DNA of 64,000 nucleotides from the NCBI GenBank assembly GCA_023382535.1, contig JAHDWA010000004.1, positions 141,542-205,541 of the forward strand. The letters are read 5' to 3'. Below are positions 51,877 to 59,100 of the stretch, piece by piece; positions within the stretch are counted from its first letter, which is position 1, and each line of letters starts with the position of its first letter. Source of the DNA: Anaerolineae bacterium. Lineage in GTDB: Bacteria; Chloroflexota; Anaerolineae; 4572-78; J111. The notes under the pieces are model-generated. The model made no database searches and was not told the origin of the DNA. It saw only the letters and a program-made list of their open reading frames with translations. A program made the translations under genes and the position numbers.

Positions 51877-52082
51877 AATCTAATCCCCCTGGCCCGCCGG
51901 ATATTCGGACATATCCATTATAGGATAAAATTCCTGATAGACAAGCACAAGGTTAGATGGCTCACTTGCTGCTCTATCGGTCAGGCGGCGGGGTGATGGT
52001 CAAGGTCAAATCACCTGGGAAATGAAACCGAATTAATCCTGCTCAAACATTCCCCCGTTACCGCCGGAATGGCTGCCATCGT

Positions 52083-52397
52083 TCATCCCTCTTGCAGCCG
52101 CTCAACCGATTCGGTGGGTATCTTCAGGCCCGACTTGACGGCGTGTTGATGTAATGAGGCTAACATACTGCCGGGGTCCAGCAGTGCCTGGGCTGAGAAG
52201 GGCATCCCGGCAGTTCGCTGCGAGGCAGATGTTTCTTTGGCCCACGGATCAACGGGTGACGGCGCTGTGGCTTTGGCCTCGGCCAGGCGAGTGACGGCGC
52301 CATAGATCATATCGAGACGCTGGTTCATCTGTTCGATTTGCTGCCGAAGTTGAGCCATCTCTGCGAGCAGTTGGGTCAAGGCGGTATTATCATTCAT
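52083..52397 (-). CDS. Small coiled-coil protein of unknown function
   Basis: 104 residues from ATG 52397, chosen for GGAGG 7 bases upstream; an upstream in-frame ATG lies in the hairpin. LTQLLAEMAQLRQQIEQMNQ is a clear coiled coil, then a Pro/Ser linker and a short C-terminal helix (SAQALLDPGSMLASLHQH). Last gene of the decarboxylase-like operon, after a 13-bp hairpin. Not recognised. Confidence 0.65.
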   Translation of the reverse strand: MNDNTALTQLLAEMAQLRQQIEQMNQRLDMIYGAVTRLAEAKATAPSPVDPWAKETSASQRTAGMPFSAQALLDPGSMLASLHQHAVKSGLKIPTESVERLQEG

Positions 52398-52421
52398 CGT
52401 TTGTCCTCCACAAAAATAAGA

Positions 52422-52455
52422 GATTGGAGATTGGCAGTGAGTCCAATCTCCAATC
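52422..52455 (-). repeat. Perfect 13-bp hairpin GATTGGAGATTGG / CCAATCTCCAATC
   Basis: Arms 52422-52434 and 52443-52455 with an 8-base loop lie between the decarboxylase-like gene and the coiled-coil gene. No U-run; it could limit read-through or protect the mRNA end. Confidence 0.75.
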
Positions 52456-52476
52456 AATCTCTAAGAGTTGCTGATT

Positions 52477-52905
52477 TTAGTAAACGCCGCGATTGAACTT
52501 AGGCGCGGGCAGGTACTCCCACTCCTCGCCGGCGCGATACTTGGCGGCAATGTCCATGCACTTGGCGGCGTACTCAAAGGCGTAGGGGATGCCAGGACCA
52601 CCTGGGACAAAACCGGCGGCGATCATACCAACGGCGGCGGCCTCAAAGATCTCGGAGTCGGTTGCACCTGCCTCGATGGCCGGGAGGACGTGGATGATGC
52701 AGCGCGGGGAGCAGTAGGCCACGCCGGTTGACATGAACATCAACTCTTTGACTTTCTGGGGCAGGGCGCCGTTGCCAAAAATGGTGGCGTAGAAATCGGC
52801 GAAGGTTTGGCCGGCAGGGGGGGCAATCTGGTTGACAGTGGCGAACATGCGCGGCAGAAAGCCCATCTTTTCTTTCATATAAACGTTGGTTTCTTGAGGG
52901 GTCAT
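52477..52905 (-). CDS. Carboxymuconolactone decarboxylase/AhpD-like protein
   Basis: 142 residues, AAGGAG 9-10 bases upstream. The helical CMD fold is visible: MGFLPRMFATVNQIAPPAGQ, LPQKVKELMFMSTGVAYCSP, CIIHVLPAIEAGATDSEIFE, AAAVGMIAAGF. The active-site region reads YCSPRCIIH, so the Cys pair is CxxxC rather than the family's usual CxxC before the His. Members act as peroxidase/disulfide partners or decarboxylases. It is the first long gene after SARP-type promoter A, with a long leader. Confidence 0.85.
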   Translation of the reverse strand: MTPQETNVYMKEKMGFLPRMFATVNQIAPPAGQTFADFYATIFGNGALPQKVKELMFMSTGVAYCSPRCIIHVLPAIEAGATDSEIFEAAAVGMIAAGFVPGGPGIPYAFEYAAKCMDIAAKYRAGEEWEYLPAPKFNRGVY

Positions 52906-52994
52906 TTTAATTTTCTCCTTTGATAAGCACTGTAATTTGTTTGATATTTATTAATGAAAGCCTGTTAAGATTGTCGAGGGCCGGGCTTTGCACT

Positions 52995-53066
52995 TCACCT
53001 GGAAGCAGACCCGCCTCCCCCCTGAACTACTATTCCGCTGAGATAAGCATATTCGATTTCGATCAA
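52995..53066 (-). CDS. Putative 23-residue leader or signalling peptide under promoter A
   Basis: TTG at 53066 has AGGAGG 4 bases upstream and begins MIEIEYAYLSGIVVQ, followed by GGGG and SASR, then TGA. It lies about 75 bases after the predicted start of promoter A in a 310-base spacer otherwise empty of genes. The strong ribosome site is the main support. It could be a leader peptide, a tiny signal peptide or chance. Confidence 0.35.
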   Translation of the reverse strand: MIEIEYAYLSGIVVQGGGGSASR

Positions 53067-53146
53067 ACGCCCTCCTTTCCTGATTGACTGCCGGCGTTGT
53101 TTGTCATTTGAAGTACCCATCAATCAATTCTGTTTTTTATAGCTCC

Positions 53147-53202
53147 AGTGTACCTCTTAGCCGTACCGCAGACGTACCAGAAAGCGCACCACAAAATGCA
53201 CC
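53147..53202 (-). promoter_or_regulatory. SARP-type promoter A: four direct repeats plus -10
   Basis: On the + strand units start GTACC (53163), GTACC (53174), GCACC (53186) and GCACC (53198), spaced 11, 12, 12. Read on the - strand, the repeat nearest the gene is followed after exactly 10 nt by TACACT (53152-53147) as -10. A weaker fifth GTACC at 53150 with TATAAA 8 nt beyond is an alternative start. The same layout recurs at 56046-56101 and 62839-62894. It drives the 23-residue ORF and the decarboxylase-like gene. Confidence 0.65.
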
Positions 53203-53215
53203 ACCGGCTGAAGTT

Positions 53216-54061
53216 TTATGCGGCAGAGGCGAACGATAGCGGCAAGGCCATCAGCTCCGCTTGAGGCGGGGCAAAATGACGAAAGGTTTCAAAGCGCAGG
53301 CCGCAGCGCATCGCTTCCAGCCCCAAAACATCGTTGGGTTTGACATTACCAAGATTGACATTCGGCCCGCAGCGTAAGATCAGGGCTGACTGCTGGCTGG
53401 ATAGTGGCGCTTCCCACAAGACCTCGTCCTGGTTCTCACCCAGGTAGTTGACGATAGCCGCCATCTCATCGCCGCGCAGCCGCCCTTCTTCATCGTAGAT
53501 GCCAATGCCCCGGCCAGCCTCGCGGGCTTCGACAATGACCTTCTCCGCGCCCAGGGCCAGGTCGCTGGCGATCTGTTCGGCCAGCTCTGCCGGGGGGATA
53601 TACTGGGTGGAGTCTTTTTTACCCACTTCGCTGATGACTTTTAGGCCGGCATCAAGAGCCTGCTTGATGCAGTCATTACGCACCGGGCGTGGAATAGGGA
53701 TGCTGCCATCAGAGATTTCCAGGGCGGTAAAGCCCAGCGCCCTGGCCCGGCGGACAAATTGGGGGTAAACACCCTGGAACAGGGCGACTTCCATGAGAGT
53801 GCCGCCGGGATAGATATCTATCTCATGCGCTCGCACCAGCTCAATTTTGCGGCGCAGCAGGCTCTCGTCCACAAACACACTGGTGCCAAAACTGAGCTTG
53901 ATATAATCAATGTAATCGCCGGTCAAGGCCAGTAACTCTTGAGTATCGTTAAGGCCCTGGCAGCGGTCAAGGACCATAGTTAACCCCTGCTGCCGCGGCT
54001 TGTCGGAAATCCGGCCAGGGGCCAGCGGATAGATCAGGTTGCCCCACGCTTTTGTTTTCAT
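53216..54061 (-). CDS. ComA-like (phosphosulfolactate synthase) protein
   Basis: 281 residues from ATG 54061 with AGGAGG just upstream; a longer frame start at 54109 lacks a site. Family motifs: RQQGLTMVLDRCQGLNDTQ, DYIDYIKLSFGTS, DIYPGGTLMEVALFQG, ALEISDGSIPIP, VISEVGKKDSTQY. ComA joins phosphoenolpyruvate and sulfite as the first step to coenzyme M or sulfolactate. No other coenzyme M genes are near, so a sulfonate-containing product or a shifted reaction are both possible. It is third or fourth in the operon from promoter B. Confidence 0.9.
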   Translation of the reverse strand: MKTKAWGNLIYPLAPGRISDKPRQQGLTMVLDRCQGLNDTQELLALTGDYIDYIKLSFGTSVFVDESLLRRKIELVRAHEIDIYPGGTLMEVALFQGVYPQFVRRARALGFTALEISDGSIPIPRPVRNDCIKQALDAGLKVISEVGKKDSTQYIPPAELAEQIASDLALGAEKVIVEAREAGRGIGIYDEEGRLRGDEMAAIVNYLGENQDEVLWEAPLSSQQSALILRCGPNVNLGNVKPNDVLGLEAMRCGLRFETFRHFAPPQAELMALPLSFASAA

Positions 54062-54122
54062 AAAACCTCCTTTATAGTAGACAGTAGCCGGTAGACAGCC
54101 CACTCTCACCTTTATGCGGTGG

Positions 54123-55394
54123 TCACAAAGTTGCTGCTGTCCCGCCGGAGCGTGTCCGCTTCAATTTCGCCAACCTGGGTTGGTGCAAGTGGCTTGCCCC
54201 AGCAGTGCGCTCGGTTACCAGGGTAGCCGGCCAGCGCAAATCGTCGGCAATGACCAATTTCCAAACCCCCTGGGTTGCCTGGCGGAGGCGCTGTTGGAAA
54301 GTCTGGGCTAACCCGGCCAGGCTGCCCCGGCTGCGCTGCTCCGCCAGGCAGTCGCCCAACCCTTCCAGCCCTAACAGGGCCGAGGTCATCCCCTGGGCAT
54401 GCACCGGGCTGACCGCGCAAGCGGCGTCGCCACAAACCAGGAAGCCTTCCAGGTAGTGCGGCAGTTCGTCGTAATGGCGCAGCCGGTTTTCGGTATTCCG
54501 AAAGCCATAAATGCTGGAGAGCGGTTCTGCGCCCTGGATCGCTTCATACATGCTTGGACTGGGCAGGCTGCGGGCAAAGGCCAGAAAACCCTCTTCGTCG
54601 GTAGGTGGATAATCGTGTGACATGCCGATCAGGGTCACGTACCAGCGGTTGTCCTCGATGGGTGAGATCAAGCCACCCCGGGTGCCGTCCGGCGGAGTGC
54701 GCCGGACTCGCAGCAAATCCCAGTTCTCGGTGAAACCGGCGGGACGCCGGTAAATCCGGGTGGTGTAGCCCGTAAACGGATCAATAATAGTCTCTCGGGG
54801 CGGAGTGTAGCCCAGGCTGGTTAGCCACTGCGGCGCGCGTGAGCCTCGCCCGCTGGCATCTATAACCAGTTGGGCCGGCAGGTTGGTGTTGCTTGTATTC
54901 GACCCGCGGCGGCGCAGGTGGACCCCGGTCACTTGCCGGTGGTTCGGGTCAACAGCGAGGTCCAAAACATCGTGTCCCTGGAGAATGCGCACGCTGGGGT
55001 AATCTGCCAGCCGTTGGTAGAGGGTACTTTCCAATAAAGGCCGGCTGCAGCTCAAGCAGGTCAGGTCATCGTACCAGGCCCCGTCGAGAAAAACGGTGGT
55101 CTCCGGGTCGCTGTTGATGAAGGTCGCCCCGCCAGCCAGCAGGGTAGCGTTCAGCCCTGGGAAAAGCTGTTCCAGGACGGCCTGGCCCGGCGGCAGCAAT
55201 AAGTGCGCGTGGCGGCCCTGGGGTGCGCCCCGACGAAAGTCAGGCGTTGCCGGGAGACGGTCCCGCTCAATCAGAGTAACGCGGGCGAAATAGTCGCTCA
55301 GGATGCGGGCCGCGGTCAGTCCGGCAATGCTGCTGCCGATGACAACAGCGTGACCAAAAGCAGCTTGGGTGTTAGGTGACGATTGTTTCTTCAT
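54123..55394 (-). CDS. FAD-dependent oxidoreductase/monooxygenase
   Basis: 423 residues. FAD-binding Rossmann VVIGSSIAGLTAARILSDYF, the QGRHAHLLLPPG loop, VIDASGRGSRAPQWL and the second FAD motif VCGDAACAVSPVHAQGM place it among flavin monooxygenases of the geranylgeranyl-reductase/halogenase-like superfamily. The tryptophan-halogenase WxWxIP is not seen. In this locus it probably tailors the product. It follows the 63-residue gene after a terminator-like hairpin. Confidence 0.9.
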   Translation of the reverse strand: MKKQSSPNTQAAFGHAVVIGSSIAGLTAARILSDYFARVTLIERDRLPATPDFRRGAPQGRHAHLLLPPGQAVLEQLFPGLNATLLAGGATFINSDPETTVFLDGAWYDDLTCLSCSRPLLESTLYQRLADYPSVRILQGHDVLDLAVDPNHRQVTGVHLRRRGSNTSNTNLPAQLVIDASGRGSRAPQWLTSLGYTPPRETIIDPFTGYTTRIYRRPAGFTENWDLLRVRRTPPDGTRGGLISPIEDNRWYVTLIGMSHDYPPTDEEGFLAFARSLPSPSMYEAIQGAEPLSSIYGFRNTENRLRHYDELPHYLEGFLVCGDAACAVSPVHAQGMTSALLGLEGLGDCLAEQRSRGSLAGLAQTFQQRLRQATQGVWKLVIADDLRWPATLVTERTAGASHLHQPRLAKLKRTRSGGTAATL

Positions 55395-55453
55395 CGGGGT
55401 ACCTCGTTTTGTTTCCTGTCTCGCCCAGTGTGATAAAAAGTGTTTGCCAAAGA

Positions 55454-55501
55454 AACGCTCTGGCCTTCAGATCCGCAGGGTGGCCGGAAAACCAGAGCGT
55501 T
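55454..55501 (-). terminator. Attenuator-like hairpin between the 63-residue gene and the oxidoreductase gene
   Basis: On the - strand AACGCTCTGG pairs perfectly over 10 bp with CCAGAGCGTT, followed by TCTTTGG. The loop is 28 bases and contains a possible inner CCGGCC/GGCC pairing. Partial termination here would make the small protein more abundant than the enzymes after it. Confidence 0.55.
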
Positions 55502-55532
55502 CTGGTGAGGTTGTCCAATTCTTACGAGTTTC

Positions 55533-55724
55533 TTAGTTCTCACCGCCGGCAACGTACCAGGTGGTCTGAGCGCGGGCTATCCCATGCTGCTTAACTTGTT
55601 GCAGCAGGTTGAGCGCGGTCAGCCGGTGTTGCAGTTTGGCCTGTTCGGCAGTCAAGGAGGTGATGGCCTCTTTAACGCCTTCGTACTCGGCCTGGATTTC
55701 TTGCATAGTTTTGGTGCGGGTCAT
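55533..55724 (-). CDS. 63-residue protein ending WYVAGGEN; possible precursor peptide
   Basis: ATG 55724 with AAAGGA about 10 bases upstream. The first 45 residues are helical (MQEIQAEYEGVKEAITSLTA, EQAKLQHRLTALNLLQQ), then a short tail QHGIARAQTTWYVAGGEN. A leader-like helix with a distinct C-terminal tail, hairpins on both sides, and a flavin enzyme right after resemble a ribosomal peptide precursor gene, but no known precursor family is recognised and no dedicated maturation enzyme (radical SAM, YcaO, LanM) is present. Confidence 0.7.
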   Translation of the reverse strand: MTRTKTMQEIQAEYEGVKEAITSLTAEQAKLQHRLTALNLLQQVKQHGIARAQTTWYVAGGEN

Positions 55725-55783
55725 TGTTTAGTTCCTTTCATTTTTTAGATATGATTGATGATTAAGAGTCTTTGTTATTACTC

Positions 55784-55829
55784 AGGTGACTGGCACTTTT
55801 CTCCTGAGCTAACCAAGTAACAGTCACCT
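55784..55829 (-). promoter_or_regulatory. Mutually exclusive hairpins between the 34- and 63-residue genes
   Basis: AGGTGACTG (55784-55792) can pair with CAGTCACCT (55821-55829). Alternatively CTCAGG (55781-55786) can pair with CCTGAG (55802-55807). The two stems share bases and cannot coexist, as in attenuators. No U-run follows on the - strand. Confidence 0.45.
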
Positions 55830-55856
55830 TTAGTCTCCACTTGACCGATGCCATTC

Positions 55857-55961
55857 TCATGCAAAAGAAGCAGCATTGAGGAGCAGGGCCAGGAGCAGTA
55901 CGAGCAGGGCCGCGGTGGCCGGTCTGGTTAAAAAATTAAACAGGTTATGTTTGGCAGACAT
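55857..55961 (-). CDS. 34-residue single-span membrane peptide
   Basis: ATG 55961 with AAAGGA 6 bases upstream; an ATG at 56000 would add 13 residues. MSAKHNLFNFLTRPATAALL, then VLLLALLLNAASFA: a basic start and one hydrophobic helix. It is the first gene after promoter B. Could be a small membrane regulator or toxin-like peptide; not recognised. Confidence 0.55.
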   Translation of the reverse strand: MSAKHNLFNFLTRPATAALLVLLLALLLNAASFA

Positions 55962-56045
55962 CTTTAATCCTTTCGCTTTAATACTTACCTCCTTTTTCAT
56001 TAGAATAGGTGAGGTAGAAAGTTCATTAGTTGAGATTATGCCTAC

Positions 56046-56101
56046 ACTATACCCTCCCAACGTACCGGAAACGTTGCGTAAAGCGCACCAGAAAGCGTTC
56101 C
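56046..56101 (-). promoter_or_regulatory. SARP-type promoter B: four direct repeats plus -10
   Basis: Units start GTACC (56062), GTTGC (56073), GCACC (56085) and GTTCC (56097) on the + strand, spacing 11, 12, 12. Reading the - strand, 10 nt after the last unit stands TATAGT (56051-56046). It drives the 34- and 63-residue genes and probably the oxidoreductase and ComA-like genes. The repeats end 10 bases before the -35 of the divergent regulator gene, so one bound protein could act both ways. Confidence 0.7.
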
Positions 56102-56111
56102 AACCAGCAAT

Positions 56112-56141
56112 TTGGTTGAAATTTTTATTTCCTGCTATAAT
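56112..56141 (+). promoter_or_regulatory. Promoter of the SARP regulator gene
   Basis: TTGGTT (56112-56117), 18-base spacer, and TATAAT (56136-56141) with TG one base before (TGCTATAAT). About 30 bases before the ATG at 56171, which has AGGAG 9 bases upstream. The -35 abuts the repeat array of promoter B. Confidence 0.6.
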
Positions 56142-56170
56142 TCGGCTCTTCCCCAACAGGAGTCATTCCG

Positions 56171-59100
56171 ATGGCAGGCTTAAAATTGTTTTTGCTTGGC
56201 CCGCCGCGGGTCGAATTTAACGGTGCGCCGGTTGAGATCCAGCGCCGCAAAGCCCTGGCGATGCTGATCTACCTGGCTGTCAGCGGTCAAGCCCACAGCC
56301 GAGACAGCCTGGCCGCTTTCTTTTGGCCTGAGTTGGACCAGCAGCGCGGTCGGGCCTACTTGCGGCGCGATCTGGCTGCGCTCAACACCAGCCTGCCCGG
56401 CAACTGGCTCAGCGCCGACCGGGAAACGCTCGAATTGAACCGTGAGGCCGGCTTCTGGGTAGATACCGAGCAGTTCTCTCGCCTCCTGGCCGCCTGCCAG
56501 GCGCACAGCCACACCCCGGAAATTGTCTGCGCCGAGTGTGTCTCTCTCCTGACCGAAGCCGCAGTCCTCTATACCGGCGATTTTCTGGCCGGGTTTACCT
56601 TGCGGGACAGCCCAGAATTTGATGATTGGCAGTTTTTTCAAACCGAAAGCCTGCGCCAGGAATTGGCGATTGCCCTGGAGCGGCTGGTCCGGGGGCTGAA
56701 CAGCCAGGGCAAAGCCGAGGCGGCCATTCCACACGCCCGGCGCTGGGTGGCGCTCGACCCGCTGCACGAACCGGCCCAGCGCCAGTTGATCCAGATGTAT
56801 GACCAGGCCGGGCAGCCGGCTGCCGCGCTTCGACAATACGAAGAGTACGTCAAACTGCTGGAGGAAGAACTCGGCCTGCCGCCGGAAGAAGAAACCACCA
56901 CCCTGTACGAAGCGATCAAGGCTAAACGTATTTTCGCCCCCTTCATCAAAGCGGAGGAGCAGCGGAGCAAAAAAGCGGCGGAACGAAAAAAGGCTGAGAC
57001 GCAAAAATTACCAGGCGCGCCAACAGAAGCCCCGGCTACTGAAAGTTCCCACGCCGCTGCCGGCGCACCCACCTTAACAAGAGATGACCCAACCTCAGTC
57101 AGGCTGGAAGTTCCCGAGGCTGCTGCCACGCCGCCCTCGCTGGCGCAGCAAATCCGCTACTGCTACACTGCCGATGGGGTCCGCCTGGCCTATGCGACGG
57201 TGGGGCAAGGCCCGCCCCTGGTCAAAGCAGCCAACTGGCTCAGCCACCTGGAGTATGACTGGCAAAGTCCTGTCTGGCGGCACTGGCTGGAAGGTCTGAC
57301 CCGGCAGCACACCCTGGTCCGATACGATGAACGGGGGTGCGGTCTCTCTGATTGGCAGATAGACGACTTTTCCTTTGAAGCCTGGGTGCAGGACCTGGAA
57401 ACGGTGGTCGAGGCCGCCGGCCTGGAACGTTTCCCCCTGCTCGGTCTCTCTCAGGGAGGACCGATTGCCATAGCTTACGCCGTTCGCCATCCCGAAAAGG
57501 TCAGCCACCTGATTTTGTATGGCAGCTATGTCCGGGGGCGGCTCAAACGTAATCTAAGCCCGCAGCAACTTGAAGAAGTACAAACTTTTCTCCAACTCAT
57601 AAAAATTGGCTGGGGCCAGGAAAATCCCGCCTTCCGCCAGGTTTTTACCACTCTATTTATGCCCGACGCCAGCCTGGAGCAGCAGCACTGGTTTAACGAT
57701 TTGCAGCGCATGTCGGCTTCTCCTGAAAATGCCATGCGGATTGTGGCCGGATTTAATACCATTGATGTGCGAAATCTGGCCGCGCAGGTTAAAGTACCAA
57801 CACTGGTGCTGCACGCTAGAAGCGATGCTCGTATCCCCTTTGATGAAGGTGAGTTGATTACGAGCCTAATACCGGGCGCCCGCTTTGTGCCGCTGGAAAG
57901 CAAAAACCATATCTTGCTGGAACACGAACCGGCCTGGCCGCAATTTTTGGCCGAAGTGTATCAATTTTTGGGAGTGGAACCAGTCGAACCGTCTAACCCA
58001 ACAATATTGCCAACTCCGCCGCTGGCGTCTCGCCCAGATTCTACGGTTCCAACCTCGCCGCATTACTTATCCTCACCAACAATGCCCTTTGTTGGCCGTG
58101 AGCAAGAGTACACCCAATTGGTTGAAAGGCTGAGAAGCATAGAGAGCAGATCCGGCTATGTGGTCTTGCTCGAAGGCGAGCCTGGTATCGGTAAGAGCCG
58201 GTTAGTCGAGGAAGTTGTTCGGACTGCACAGAATCAAGGTGTCGTCGTTCTTTTGTCGAAATGTTATGAGATCGAGCAGCGCGTGCCTTACCAGACCGTT
58301 ATTGACCTGGTTTATCAAGCGCTCGTTGGTTGTCCCAGCGGAACCTTTCAACACCTCCCAGCCAGTACCCTGGCCGAACTCGCTTTCCTCGTGCCGGAAA
58401 TTGAGCAGGTCTTCCCGAATCTCCCTGCTCTGCCCAGCGGTTTGGATCAGGTTCGTCAGGCCCGTCTATTCCGAACCTTGCAGCAGTTCTTGACTGCGGC
58501 CGCCGGGCAGAAGGGGTTGATGCTGGTTGTTGACGACCTTCACTGGGCGGATGAAGTTACGCTTCAGTTTCTGCCTTATTTAGCGCGGCACGTCGCCAAC
58601 GAGCCTGTCCTGTTGATCGGTACCTTTCGCAGCGAGGAAGCAGCCGCCAATGAGCAGCTTTCAACCTATCTGCACACCCTGTTAAGAGAGCCGCACAGTT
58701 TGCATATGGTGTTAAATCGCCTTTCACTGGAAGATGCCGGTGCGTTGGTTGCGTCGCTGCCCACTCCTGTCTCCCAGGCCGCCGAGTTAGGGCAGTGGCT
58801 CTATCATGAGACAGAGGGCAACCCGCTCTTTCTTATTTCGATCCTGCAATCGCTCCAAGAGCAGAACATCCTCAAAGAAGATAACCAGTTTTGGCAGGTC
58901 AACCTCCAACGGCTGCGGACAGCACCCAGCGAGCTGGCCCTACCCGAAGCGTTGCGTGAAGCCGTCCATAATCGCCTCCGTCGTATTTCAAAACAAGCGC
59001 GCACACTCTTGGAGATAGCGGCTGTCTATGGCCGAAGATTTGATTTGCCGGTCTTAAGCGCCGTGACCGCTGAGAGCGAGTTGTCACTGCTGGATATAGT

